From Ketobacter sp963922875 (GTDB taxonomy: Bacteria > Pseudomonadota > Gammaproteobacteria > Pseudomonadales > Ketobacteraceae), in NCBI GenBank assembly GCA_963922875.1, contig CAWUJH010000003.1, positions 186,001 to 250,000 of the forward strand: a stretch of 64,000 nucleotides of DNA, read 5' to 3'. This document shows positions 42,992 through 52,474 of the stretch, piece after piece. How positions within the stretch are numbered: position 1 is the first letter of the stretch; every line of letters begins with the position of its first letter. A model generated the notes under the pieces. It saw only the letters and a list, made by a program, of their open reading frames with translations, was not told the origin of the DNA and did no database searches. The position numbers and the translations under genes are program-made.

Positions 42992-43923
42992 TGATTAACA
43001 GCCAATACAAACATACCACAGTCCTGTTAGATGAAGCGGTTGATGCCTTATTCCATGACCCCAGCGGCATTTATGTTGATGGCACCTTTGGCCGCGGTGG
43101 GCATTCGCGCCAGCTGTTAAGTCGGATTGCCGATACCGGTCGCTTGATCGCGTTTGATAAAGATCCTGATGCAGTAAAAGAAGGTGAGCGGCTAGCGAGT
43201 ACGCAGCCAAATTTTACAATGGTCTATGGATCTTTTTCGCAGATGGCAGAACAGCTGCACGGCTTAGGGATTGAGAACGTAGACGGCGTATTGCTGGATT
43301 TAGGTGTTTCTTCACCGCAACTGGATGACGCTTCCAGAGGCTTTAGTTTTATGAGCGATGGCCCCTTGGATATGCGCATGGACTGTAATACTGGAGAGAC
43401 GGCTGCCCAATGGCTGGGGCGTGCGTCAGTGGAAGAGATTGGCAAAGTTTTGAAAGAATATGGTGAAGAACGTTTTGCGCGACGGATTGCTCAGGCCATT
43501 GTTGATATTCGAACTAAGCAAAAACTTACTACCACCAGAGAATTAGCCTCACTCATTGAAAAGTCAGTACCGTTTCGCGAAAAAGGTAAACATCCTGCGA
43601 CCCGGTCTTTTCAAGCCATCCGTATTTTTATTAATAAAGAGCTGGACGATTTAATTGCCGTGTTGGAACAAAGTGTCCAGTTACTCAGAAAAAATGGGCG
43701 TTTGGTGGTTATTAGCTTTCACTCTTTGGAAGATAGAATTGTTAAACGGTTTATTCAGCTCAAAGAGAAAGGCGAGCAATTGCCCCGTCATTTGCCCATT
43801 CAGGAACATCAGCTTAATCGGATTTTAAGATCCGTAGGCAAGCCGGTGCGAGCAACCCAGCAAGAGGTTGACGAAAACGTTCGCGCTCGTAGTGCGATCA
43901 TGCGTGTGGCGGTGAAGTTATGA
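42991..43923 (+). CDS. rsmH: 16S rRNA N4-cytosine C1402 methyltransferase
   Basis: A 310-residue SAM-dependent methyltransferase (MraW). It starts HTTVLLDEAVDAL and has the SAM site VDGTFGRGGHSRQLL, then LLDLGVSSPQLDDASRGFSF and the late motif VISFHSLEDRIVKRF. It adds the N4-methyl group at C1402 of 16S rRNA, next to the 2'-O-methyl made by RsmI. It overlaps ftsL by 4 bases. Confidence 0.96.
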   Translation: MINSQYKHTTVLLDEAVDALFHDPSGIYVDGTFGRGGHSRQLLSRIADTGRLIAFDKDPDAVKEGERLASTQPNFTMVYGSFSQMAEQLHGLGIENVDGVLLDLGVSSPQLDDASRGFSFMSDGPLDMRMDCNTGETAAQWLGRASVEEIGKVLKEYGEERFARRIAQAIVDIRTKQKLTTTRELASLIEKSVPFREKGKHPATRSFQAIRIFINKELDDLIAVLEQSVQLLRKNGRLVVISFHSLEDRIVKRFIQLKEKGEQLPRHLPIQEHQLNRILRSVGKPVRATQQEVDENVRARSAIMRVAVKL

Positions 43924-44213
43924 ATATTGTTAGCACTCAGGCAACACCCCATTCGTGGATATTAGTATTTGTTGCGGTGTTCTTGGTGATCAGTTCGGCT
44001 ATAGCGGTAGTTTACAGCAGTTTTGAGACACGGCGCTTAGTTGCCCGCCACCAAAATTTGCAAGCGGCAAACAACGAAATGCAAGTTGAATGGGGCCAAT
44101 TGCTATTAGAACAAAGCACTTGGGGTTCGTATAACAGGGTGGAGCAGTTGGCCATGAATAAGCTTGGAATGCGAGTGCCAGAACCTAACGAAATAATAAT
44201 GGTGGAGCCATGA
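43920..44213 (+). CDS. ftsL: Cell division protein FtsL
   Basis: A 97-residue bitopic protein with one membrane helix (about 13-33, WILVFVAVFLVISSAIAVVY) and a periplasmic coiled-coil (about 36-70) that pairs with FtsB to link FtsQ and FtsWI. The C-terminal NRVEQLAMNKLGMRVPEP motif is typical. Sequence conservation is low, but the position between rsmH and ftsI, with 4-base overlaps on both sides, is decisive. Confidence 0.94.
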   Translation: MNIVSTQATPHSWILVFVAVFLVISSAIAVVYSSFETRRLVARHQNLQAANNEMQVEWGQLLLEQSTWGSYNRVEQLAMNKLGMRVPEPNEIIMVEP

Positions 44214-45925
44214 CAAACAATACCAGTGACAATAGCTTGGCTTGGCGCTTTTGGCTAGTGGTGTGCGCCTTCACTTGTCTTGCCTTGGTGGTAACCGGAA
44301 GGCTGTTCTATCTGCAAGTAGAGGACCAGGGGTTTCTTCAGGATCAGGGAGACCGACGAGTGGTAAGAATGGAGAAAATACCCGCTTACCGAGGAATTAT
44401 AGAGGATCGTAATGGTGAGCCATTGGCTGTTAGTACGCCTGTTGTCAGTTTGTGGGCAAATCCCCAAGAATTGATTAGTGCCCCAGAAAAATGGAGCCAA
44501 TTGGGTGAGCAAATCGGATTGCCCGAAGATCGCGTTCGAGAAAAGCTTATGGCAAATAGAGACAAGCAATTTATCTATTTGAAGCGCCATGTTAACCCAG
44601 CAAAAGCGGAACAAGTTTTAGAGCAGGGCATTCCTGGAGTCTACGGCACAGAAGAACACCGCCGTTACTATCCCGCTGGTGAGGTGGCAAGCCATGTAGT
44701 CGGGTTTACCAACATTGATGAACAAGGCCAGGAAGGAATGGAACTTTCCTTTGATCGCGCATTGCAAGGCAGTGAAGGTAAAAAAATGGTCATCAAAGAT
44801 TTGCGGCGTCGCATTGTGAAAGACGTTGGCTTAATTGAGCCCGCATCATCAGGTCGTGATATTGCTCTCAGTATTGATCTGCGTGCGCAGTATCTTGCTT
44901 ATAGAGAATTATTGACGGCGGTTACTGAATATAATGCCGCGTCAGGCAGCGCGGTTGCCATCAATATAAAGACTGGCGAAGTCTTGGCTATTGTTAATCA
45001 GCCTTCCTACAATCCCAATAACCGCGGTCGTGATGATGTACCTAATTTTCGCAATAGGGCTCTTACTGATGTCTTCGAACCAGGTTCAACCATGAAGCCA
45101 TTTACGGTGGCAGCCGCACTGGAGAGCGGAAAATGGAAGCCACACAGTAAAATTGATACTTCTCCAGGATTTCTGCGCGTGGGTCGTAAATCGATTCGTG
45201 ATATGAACAATTATGGAGTCATCGATCTCGGTAAAATTATTGCCAAGTCCAGTAATGTTGGTGCCAGCAAATTAGCATTATCCATGGAGCCTGAGGCACT
45301 GAGTCAGTTTTTTAGAACCTTAGGCCTGGGGCAGGCGACTGGTGTTGGTTTCCCAGGTGAAAGTGTAGGTTATCTACCCGCAAGAGAGCGCTGGAGTCCA
45401 ATTGAGGTTGCAACCTTATCTTACGGGTATGGGTTGTCCGTCACCACGCTTCAATTGGCTCAGGCCTATGCCATTTTGGGTGCTGGCGGCATCAAACGCC
45501 CGGTGAGTTTATTAAAAGTTGATGGGCCTGTGCTGGGTGAGCGAGTGATGAGCGAACATGTTGCCCGCGATGTTATTTATATGATGGAAGGCGTGGTAGA
45601 AGAGCATGGTACTGCCAAGAAAGCTCGAGTTCCCGGTTATCGGGTGGCGGGTAAGACCGGTACGGTGCATAAGGTTTCCTCAAACGGCTATGAAGATCAT
45701 CGTTATTTGGCGTTGTTTGCGGGTATAGCCCCCGTGGATGATCCACAGATTGCCTTAGTGGTAGTGATTGATGATCCGAAAGGTGATTCATACTACGGCG
45801 GACTAGTTGCTGCACCCGTATTTTCTCGGGTGATGTCTGGATTGTTGAGGGTGCAGAACGTGCCACCAGATAAGCCCGTTGAGAGTTATGCCGGAATCGT
45901 TAAAAAGGTAGTTCCAAGTACATGA
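44210..45925 (+). CDS. ftsI: Septal peptidoglycan transpeptidase FtsI (PBP3)
   Basis: A 571-residue class B penicillin-binding protein: one membrane helix (about 13-33), a pedestal domain, and a transpeptidase domain with the active-site motifs STMK (293-296), SSN (347-349) and KTGT (482-485). It crosslinks septal peptidoglycan with FtsW. Length and motifs are normal. It overlaps ftsL and murE by 4 bases each. Confidence 0.96.
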   Translation: MTNNTSDNSLAWRFWLVVCAFTCLALVVTGRLFYLQVEDQGFLQDQGDRRVVRMEKIPAYRGIIEDRNGEPLAVSTPVVSLWANPQELISAPEKWSQLGEQIGLPEDRVREKLMANRDKQFIYLKRHVNPAKAEQVLEQGIPGVYGTEEHRRYYPAGEVASHVVGFTNIDEQGQEGMELSFDRALQGSEGKKMVIKDLRRRIVKDVGLIEPASSGRDIALSIDLRAQYLAYRELLTAVTEYNAASGSAVAINIKTGEVLAIVNQPSYNPNNRGRDDVPNFRNRALTDVFEPGSTMKPFTVAAALESGKWKPHSKIDTSPGFLRVGRKSIRDMNNYGVIDLGKIIAKSSNVGASKLALSMEPEALSQFFRTLGLGQATGVGFPGESVGYLPARERWSPIEVATLSYGYGLSVTTLQLAQAYAILGAGGIKRPVSLLKVDGPVLGERVMSEHVARDVIYMMEGVVEEHGTAKKARVPGYRVAGKTGTVHKVSSNGYEDHRYLALFAGIAPVDDPQIALVVVIDDPKGDSYYGGLVAAPVFSRVMSGLLRVQNVPPDKPVESYAGIVKKVVPST

Positions 45926-47436
45926 ACATAGGCCGCGAGAAACCCCACATGATAAAGGACTTGGTTCCTTTTTTATCGTTGGACAGTCACTTGGGAGAAA
46001 TCGAAGTGATGGGGTTGACTGCGGACAGTCGAAAAATAGAAGTCGGAGATTGTTTCCTGGCATTTCCCGGACATCAACAGGACGGCAGAAACTTTTTGCC
46101 CGCTGCCGCTTCGGCGGGAGCGAGTTGCGCGTTGATCGAAGCCGATAGTCTGAATGTCAGTCTGCCCGAAGATCTTGCTGTTATTCCTGTTACTCAGCTG
46201 AAGTACCATTTGCCTGAAATTGCCAAGCGATTTTTTGATGATCCGTCTCAGCAGCTTTCTGTGGTCGCGATTACTGGGACTAATGGTAAAACCAGCGTCA
46301 GTCATTTAATTGCCGGAGCCTATCAAAAGTTGGGTATGGTAAGCGGGGTGATGGGAACTTTGGGGAATGGCTTGTATGGTGAGTTGCAGCCGACGCTAAA
46401 CACCACTTCCGATATCGTTGAGTCAACTCGAGTTCTCTGGGACTTATTGAATCAGGGCGCTGAAGTCATTGCTATGGAAGCTTCTTCTCATGGCCTGGTT
46501 CAAGGACGTCTTGAAGGTTTAAATATTGAAGTGGCGCTGGTTACAAATATTACCCGAGACCATTTGGATTATCACGGCTCCATGGCTGCTTACCGTGATG
46601 CAAAAGCATTGTTGGTACAGCACCCCGGTGTATCTCATGTAGTACTCAATGTAGATGATGCAGTTGTCGCAAGCTTCGCTGATTTAGTCCCTCCGGAGGC
46701 AGAGCTTTGGACCTATTCTCTGCAAACAGGAAGTAAAGCAACTGTGGTGGCGGAAGCGTATGAATTGGCTGCCACGGGGATTCGCTTAGTTGCTAAGTCC
46801 GGTGATAAAACGGCTGAAATTCATAGTTCATTGCTGGCAGAATTTAACGTGTCAAATTTGCTGGCCGCATTGACAGCATTGCTAGCTAAAGGCTGTGATT
46901 TTCAACGTGCTTGCAAAGCCTTAAGTGCGGTAGATCCAGTGCCTGGTCGCATGGAAATCATTTCTAACCACGTGGCGGCACCCCTGGTAGTAGTTGATTT
47001 TGCCCATACCCCAGATGCTCTAGAAAAAGTGTTACGCGCTTTGCGACAACATTGTTCAGGCAGGTTGTGGTGTGTTTTCGGTTGTGGTGGAAATAGAGAT
47101 CAAGGCAAGCGACCCATCATGGCCAAGCTAGTGTCAACTTTGGCGGACGAAGCGATATTTACAGCGGACAATCCACGGGATGAAAAACTCAGCCAAATTT
47201 TGAAAGACATGATTAAAGGTGTTCCACTGGATACTCCATTTCAGGTTATTGAAAAGCGTGAAATGGCTGTGGAATTTGCTCTTACCAACGCAGCAACCAA
47301 CGATATTGTGTTGTTAGCAGGCAAGGGCCACGAATCTTACCAGGAAATTGGCGGTGTGCGTTACCCATACAGTGATATCGAAGTCAGTAAAGCTGTGTTA
47401 AGCCGAATTTACTTAAAAGAAGGTGATCAAGCGTGA
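45922..47436 (+). CDS. murE: UDP-MurNAc-tripeptide synthetase MurE
   Basis: A 504-residue Mur ligase with ATP site TGTNGKTSV and the substrate motif DNPR (in TADNPRDE), which marks ligases that add meso-diaminopimelate rather than lysine. It adds the third amino acid of the stem peptide. An in-frame ATG lies about 10 codons later (MIKDLVPFL), so the first residues are uncertain. It overlaps ftsI and murF by 4 bases. Confidence 0.96.
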   Translation: MNIGREKPHMIKDLVPFLSLDSHLGEIEVMGLTADSRKIEVGDCFLAFPGHQQDGRNFLPAAASAGASCALIEADSLNVSLPEDLAVIPVTQLKYHLPEIAKRFFDDPSQQLSVVAITGTNGKTSVSHLIAGAYQKLGMVSGVMGTLGNGLYGELQPTLNTTSDIVESTRVLWDLLNQGAEVIAMEASSHGLVQGRLEGLNIEVALVTNITRDHLDYHGSMAAYRDAKALLVQHPGVSHVVLNVDDAVVASFADLVPPEAELWTYSLQTGSKATVVAEAYELAATGIRLVAKSGDKTAEIHSSLLAEFNVSNLLAALTALLAKGCDFQRACKALSAVDPVPGRMEIISNHVAAPLVVVDFAHTPDALEKVLRALRQHCSGRLWCVFGCGGNRDQGKRPIMAKLVSTLADEAIFTADNPRDEKLSQILKDMIKGVPLDTPFQVIEKREMAVEFALTNAATNDIVLLAGKGHESYQEIGGVRYPYSDIEVSKAVLSRIYLKEGDQA

Positions 47437-48824
47437 AACTTTCAGCGCTCGCCAATAAAATGCAAGCAAAGAGGTTAGGTCCTGACGTCACTTTCGAAGG
47501 GATATCTACGGATTCCCGAGCAATAGACTCAGGTGCACTATTTGTTGCCTTAACCGGTGATCGGTACGATGGACATGAATATTTAGCCAAGGCCTTTGAG
47601 CAAGGTGCCAGCGCGGCCATGGTCAATCGTTCATTTCATGATAAAAGCTCCATAGAAGTTGAACAGCCCTGTCTGATTGTTGAAGATACACGTTTAGGGC
47701 TTGGTGCCGCAGCAAAAGCCTGGATTCAGCAGTTTAATCTTATAAAAATTGCGATAACCGGTAGTTGTGGTAAGACCACGGTTAAAGAAATGGTTGCCAG
47801 CATTCTTTCCCTTAAAGGAGAGACATTAGCGACTAAAGGCAATCTGAATAATGATATCGGTGTACCGTTAACTCTGGCGAGAGCTCGTGATCACCACCAG
47901 TTTGCAGTCATTGAAATGGGTGCAAATCACAGTGGTGAAATTGCTTATACCTGCAGCTTGGCTCAACCGCATATTGCCTTGGTAAACAATGTTGGGCCGG
48001 CTCACTTAGAAGGCTTTGGATCACTGGAAAATATCTCGCGGGCTAAAGCTGAAATATATTCTGGTCTATCAGAAAATGGTAAAGCCATCGTAAATTTGGA
48101 TGATGAGTTTGCCGCTTATTTTCTGCAGCAGACAAAAGCCTTCCAACAGGTTACCTATTCAGTAAGCAATCAGGATGCGGATGTACATTTATTGAAATTG
48201 AATGTTTTGCCTTCCGGTAAACAGCGCTGTGTTATTTCAGTATTTGATCAAGCCGTTACTGTTGAACTCGCTTTGCTGGGATTTCACAACGTGGCTAACG
48301 CTTTAGCCGCAATAGCCGTTGCGTGGATGGCTGGCTGTGAAAAAGATAATATTGAACAGGGCTTAAATGGGTTAACCCCTTACGCAGGCCGGATGTGCCC
48401 AGTCGCTGATCTTAAATCTCATTGGGTGATTGATGATTCTTACAATGCTAATCCGCGATCTGTTCGTTCAGCCATAGATATTTTAAGTGAGATAGAGGGC
48501 GACACCTGTTTAGTGCTTGGGGCGATGGCCGAGCTGGGTGATTCCAGCGAGTTGTTGCATGAGGAAATTGGTGCTTATGCTGCGCAGCGGGGGATTAGTA
48601 CTTTTTATGCAAAGGGTGAGCAGTCCGTTGCCTATAGAAAGGGTTATAACGCTTATAAAAGTGAGACAGCTGAATTTGTGCTAGCCAGCGATTACGAAGA
48701 AATAGCGAATCTGTTGCGAGAGAAACACCCCGGTGCAACTGTGCTGGTTAAAGGATCGAGAAGTGCGGCAATGGAAAATGTTATCCGTTGTTTAAAAGAG
48801 AAATCAGAGAAGGAAACCTATTAA
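47433..48824 (+). CDS. murF: UDP-MurNAc-tripeptide:D-Ala-D-Ala ligase MurF
   Basis: A 463-residue Mur ligase. The ATP site is GSCGKTTVKEM and the middle domain has ATKGNLNNDIGVPLTLAR and EMGANHSGEI, both diagnostic of MurF. It adds D-Ala-D-Ala to finish the UDP-MurNAc-pentapeptide. It starts ATG or GTG at the murE stop (4-base overlap), and its stop overlaps the mraY start by one base. Confidence 0.96.
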   Translation: MKLSALANKMQAKRLGPDVTFEGISTDSRAIDSGALFVALTGDRYDGHEYLAKAFEQGASAAMVNRSFHDKSSIEVEQPCLIVEDTRLGLGAAAKAWIQQFNLIKIAITGSCGKTTVKEMVASILSLKGETLATKGNLNNDIGVPLTLARARDHHQFAVIEMGANHSGEIAYTCSLAQPHIALVNNVGPAHLEGFGSLENISRAKAEIYSGLSENGKAIVNLDDEFAAYFLQQTKAFQQVTYSVSNQDADVHLLKLNVLPSGKQRCVISVFDQAVTVELALLGFHNVANALAAIAVAWMAGCEKDNIEQGLNGLTPYAGRMCPVADLKSHWVIDDSYNANPRSVRSAIDILSEIEGDTCLVLGAMAELGDSSELLHEEIGAYAAQRGISTFYAKGEQSVAYRKGYNAYKSETAEFVLASDYEEIANLLREKHPGATVLVKGSRSAAMENVIRCLKEKSEKETY

Positions 48825-49906
48825 TGCTGCTGTTGGTAGCCGAGTTTTTATCGCAATACGCTTCTGTATTCAACGTCTTCCAGTATTTGACGTTCAGAGG
48901 CATATTAGGTGTGTTAACAGCACTTATTATTGCATTTTTGGTTGGTCCAAAAATGATAGCCAAGCTAAGCCACTATCAAATCGGACAAGCAGTGAGAGAT
49001 GATGGTCCCCAGTCGCATTTAAGTAAGGCGGGTACGCCCACCATGGGGGGAGCGCTGATTTTAGTGGCCATCAGTGTAAGTACTTTGCTGTGGGCTGATT
49101 TGAGTAATCGTTATGTGTGGGTAGTATTAGCCGTCACTGTAATATTCGGCGCGGTTGGATGGGTCGACGATTACCGTAAAGTAGTACAAAAAAACTCCCG
49201 TGGTTTGCCTGCCAAATGGAAGTATTTCTGGCAATCTGTTGGTGGATTGGGCGCGGCTATATTTCTTTATATGACGGCTGAATCTCCAGCAGAGACGCAA
49301 CTCCTGGTGCCCTTGTTTAAGAATATTCAATTTGATCTGGGAATTTTTTATATTGCCCTGACTTATTTTGTCATTGTCGGTAGCTCCAATGCTGTGAATT
49401 TAACTGATGGCCTGGATGGTTTGGCAATACTGCCTACGGTTTTGGTCGGTGGGGCACTCGGCGTTTTTGCTTACGTTACAGGCAATTTTCAATTTGCCAA
49501 TTATTTGCAGTTTCCCTATCTCGCCGGAGCGGGTGAATTAATTGTTATCTGTGGCTCTATCGTTGGCGCAGGTCTCGGATTTTTGTGGTTTAACACCTAT
49601 CCGGCCCAAGTATTTATGGGTGATGTTGGCGCTTTGGCTCTGGGTGCCATTTTGGGTGTGATTGCGGTGGTTACCCGCCAAGAGATCGTGTTATTTATCA
49701 TGGGTGGTGTGTTTGTTATGGAGACAGTTTCAGTGATTCTTCAGGTGGGTTCCTACAAATTGACTGGGCGCAGAATTTTTCGAATGGCTCCTATACATCA
49801 TCATTTTGAATTAAAGGGTTGGGCGGAACCCAAGGTGATTGTGAGATTTTGGATTATCACCGTGATTTTGGTTCTCATTGGCTTATCTACATTAAAACTT
49901 CGATAA
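48824..49906 (+). CDS. mraY: Phospho-MurNAc-pentapeptide transferase MraY
   Basis: A 360-residue polytopic membrane enzyme (about ten helices) that moves phospho-MurNAc-pentapeptide to undecaprenyl phosphate to give lipid I. Signatures: GTPTMGG (about 67-73), a conserved VDDYRKV region with Asp residues, NLTDGLDGLA and the late PIHHHFELKGW. The start at 48824 (TAATG with the murF stop, AAGGA upstream) gives exactly the E. coli length; an upstream in-frame ATG at 48788 is rejected. Confidence 0.96.
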   Translation: MLLLVAEFLSQYASVFNVFQYLTFRGILGVLTALIIAFLVGPKMIAKLSHYQIGQAVRDDGPQSHLSKAGTPTMGGALILVAISVSTLLWADLSNRYVWVVLAVTVIFGAVGWVDDYRKVVQKNSRGLPAKWKYFWQSVGGLGAAIFLYMTAESPAETQLLVPLFKNIQFDLGIFYIALTYFVIVGSSNAVNLTDGLDGLAILPTVLVGGALGVFAYVTGNFQFANYLQFPYLAGAGELIVICGSIVGAGLGFLWFNTYPAQVFMGDVGALALGAILGVIAVVTRQEIVLFIMGGVFVMETVSVILQVGSYKLTGRRIFRMAPIHHHFELKGWAEPKVIVRFWIITVILVLIGLSTLKLR

Positions 49907-49923
49907 CAAGAGGTAACACAATA

Positions 49924-51267
49924 GTGGCGCAATTGTCGAATAAGCATGTGGTTGTAGGGCTCGGTAAAACCGGGCTTTCTTGCGTGCGTTTTCTGCGTCA
50001 ATTGGGGTGCGACGTGGCGGTGGTGGATACTCGTCAGAACCCTCCAGCAAAATCTGAGTTGTTCAATGAATTTCCAGAAGTGAAACTCTACTGTGGAGAT
50101 TTGGAGCAGTTTCCCCTGGATAGTGCGGCTGAGCTTATAGTCAGTCCTGGTCTTCCGTTAGCAACGCCAGCTATTGTTAAAGCGCTCCATAATGGTGTGC
50201 CAGTATCAGGTGATATCGAATTGTTTGCGCGTTCCGTTAGCGCGCCGGTTATAGCCGTTACCGGCTCCAACGGAAAAAGCACAGTAGTAACTATGCTCGG
50301 TCAGGCTCTGGAAGCGGCCGGTTACGGTGTGTGTGTGGCTGGCAATATCGGTCTGCCAGTTTTGGATGCATTTTCCACACAGAATCAGGTAGATGTTTGG
50401 GTATTGGAGCTATCCAGTTTCCAATTGGAGACCACTCACAGCTTAAGTGCAGCGGTGGCTGTTAATCTCAATGTCAGCGAAGACCATATGGATCGCTACG
50501 AAAGCTTGGATCATTATGCTTTGGCTAAGCAACGCATATTCGATAACTGCGAAACTGCCGTTTATTGGATGGAAGACAATCGTTCCAAACCAGCTCAGGG
50601 GGTTAAAGTTCAAATGGCCTTTGGCGGTAATAGCCAACGTCATGGACGTTTTTATCTGGAGCACTCAGGTCAACAAGTTGTGCTGAAAGATGGCGATCAA
50701 ATGGTGTTGTCAGCCGATGACTTGAAAATAAAGGGTAGCCACAACCTCTTAAATTTAGCGGCCGTACTGAGTGCTTTAACACAATTTAACGTCGACTATA
50801 AAACAGTTCTAGAGAGCCTGAAACAGTTTCCCGGCTTACCGCATCGCTGTCAGTGGGTGGCCGATATCAATGGGGTTTCTTGGTATAACGATTCCAAGGG
50901 TACTAATGTAGGTGCAGCTATTGCCGCTATCCGTGGGTTGTTTCCAGCGATACCCGGTCAATTAATCTGGTTGGCGGGTGGCGATAGCAAAAAAGCTGAT
51001 TTTGCAGAGCTGTCTCAAGCCATAAGCCCGCTCATTGGAGTTGCCATTTTGTACGGCCGGGATAGGGACGTTATTGCCGCAGCAATGGCGGGTAAAGTAG
51101 AAGTCTTGTTGACGGAAACTTTGACGGAAGCCGTAGATTTGGCTCATCAGAAGTCTAAAACTGGCGATATAGTGTTGTTGTCACCAGCTTGTGCTTCTTT
51201 TGATCAGTTTAAAAATTACGAAGCACGCGGCGAACATTTTGTTCGTTGTGTGAAGGCGTTGGGTTAA
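49924..51267 (+). CDS. murD: UDP-MurNAc-L-alanine:D-glutamate ligase MurD
   Basis: A 447-residue Mur ligase with ATP site VTGSNGKSTV and the family start VVVGLGKTGLSCVRFL. It adds D-glutamate to UDP-MurNAc-L-Ala. I place the start at the GTG at 49924, with GAGGT upstream; the frame is open further back into mraY, but that extension has no MurD-like sequence. ftsW follows within 7 bases. Confidence 0.95.
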   Translation: MAQLSNKHVVVGLGKTGLSCVRFLRQLGCDVAVVDTRQNPPAKSELFNEFPEVKLYCGDLEQFPLDSAAELIVSPGLPLATPAIVKALHNGVPVSGDIELFARSVSAPVIAVTGSNGKSTVVTMLGQALEAAGYGVCVAGNIGLPVLDAFSTQNQVDVWVLELSSFQLETTHSLSAAVAVNLNVSEDHMDRYESLDHYALAKQRIFDNCETAVYWMEDNRSKPAQGVKVQMAFGGNSQRHGRFYLEHSGQQVVLKDGDQMVLSADDLKIKGSHNLLNLAAVLSALTQFNVDYKTVLESLKQFPGLPHRCQWVADINGVSWYNDSKGTNVGAAIAAIRGLFPAIPGQLIWLAGGDSKKADFAELSQAISPLIGVAILYGRDRDVIAAAMAGKVEVLLTETLTEAVDLAHQKSKTGDIVLLSPACASFDQFKNYEARGEHFVRCVKALG

Positions 51268-51274
51268 GTTGGTT

Positions 51275-52474
51275 ATGAGTAGTGTAGCGGTCAATACATT
51301 ACAGTTCTATTTAACGCCCCGGCAATGGATGCTGGTGTGTGCCTCGATGTTAGCGAGTGTTGGTCTAATTACGGTGACCTCCGCCTCAATGGACATGGCT
51401 TCAATACAGTATGGTTCGCCATTTTTCTACGCTAAGCGTCATGGGATTTATTTAATCGCGGGTCTGGTTTGTGGCGCGTTGACCTATCAATTACCACTTG
51501 CCATTTGGAAAAGGTCGGGTGCGATTTTATTGGTGGTATCTTATTGCTTGCTGATTTTGGTCTTAGTGCCAGGTGTGGGTAAAGAAGTTAACGGCAGCAC
51601 ACGCTGGATTCATCTGGGTTTCATTAATATTCAGGTTTCAGAGTTGGTGAAGGTTTTTACGTTAATCTATGTTGCGAGTTATTTGGCGCGAAGAGCTGCG
51701 GAAGTTCGACAATCATTTTGGGGCTTCATTAAACCAATTCTGGTGCTTTTGGTTATGTTGTGTTTGCTTTTGAAACAGCCGGATTTTGGTGCAGTGGTTG
51801 TCATTATGGCTTCTGTATTTGTGATGATTTTTCTGGCAGGTGTTAGAATGCATCACTTTTTATTGGTGTTTTTGGGAAGTGCATCACTGGCAACGGCTAT
51901 GGTCATGATGTCAGAATATCGAATGAAGCGTATCCTGGCCTACGTGGACCCTTGGGCCGATCAATTTTCTTCCGGTTATCAATTGGTGCAGAGTCTGATC
52001 GCCTTTGGACGTGGTGAATGGTTCGGTGTTGGTTTGGGAAATAGCATTCAAAAGTTATTCTATTTACCCGAAGCGCATACTGATTTCATATTTTCCATTG
52101 TGGCAGAAGAATTTGGATTTTTTGGTAACCTGATCGTAATTGTCACTTTTATCGCCCTGGTAATTATTGCCTTGCGAATTGGTCGTCGTGCCGAACAAAA
52201 TGGCTTGAACTTTAATGCCTACCTTATCTACGGTCTTGGATTTATGATTGGCCTGCAAGCGATGGTGAATATTGGTGTTGCCAGTGGGTTATTACCAACC
52301 AAAGGTTTAACTTTGCCACTTATTAGTTATGGTGGCAGCAGTATGATTGTGGTTTGCATAATGTTGGCATTAATCATGCGAGCAGATTTCGAAAACCAAC
52401 TGGCTGAAACCGAAGTTCAGCGCCAGCAAAAGGCGCCGCGTAAGTCCAAGCGACCAGTGAGGGGGGCTCGATGA
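51275..52474 (+). CDS. ftsW: Septal peptidoglycan glycosyltransferase FtsW
   Basis: A 399-residue SEDS-family membrane protein with about ten helices. It polymerises lipid II at the septum with FtsI. SEDS motifs are visible: GVGKEVNGSTRWIHLG, KQPDFGAVVV, SGYQLVQSLIAFGRGEWFGVGLGNS and LPLISYGGSS. I prefer the ATG at 51275 to a TTG at 51269. It overlaps murG by 4 bases. Confidence 0.95.
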   Translation: MSSVAVNTLQFYLTPRQWMLVCASMLASVGLITVTSASMDMASIQYGSPFFYAKRHGIYLIAGLVCGALTYQLPLAIWKRSGAILLVVSYCLLILVLVPGVGKEVNGSTRWIHLGFINIQVSELVKVFTLIYVASYLARRAAEVRQSFWGFIKPILVLLVMLCLLLKQPDFGAVVVIMASVFVMIFLAGVRMHHFLLVFLGSASLATAMVMMSEYRMKRILAYVDPWADQFSSGYQLVQSLIAFGRGEWFGVGLGNSIQKLFYLPEAHTDFIFSIVAEEFGFFGNLIVIVTFIALVIIALRIGRRAEQNGLNFNAYLIYGLGFMIGLQAMVNIGVASGLLPTKGLTLPLISYGGSSMIVVCIMLALIMRADFENQLAETEVQRQQKAPRKSKRPVRGAR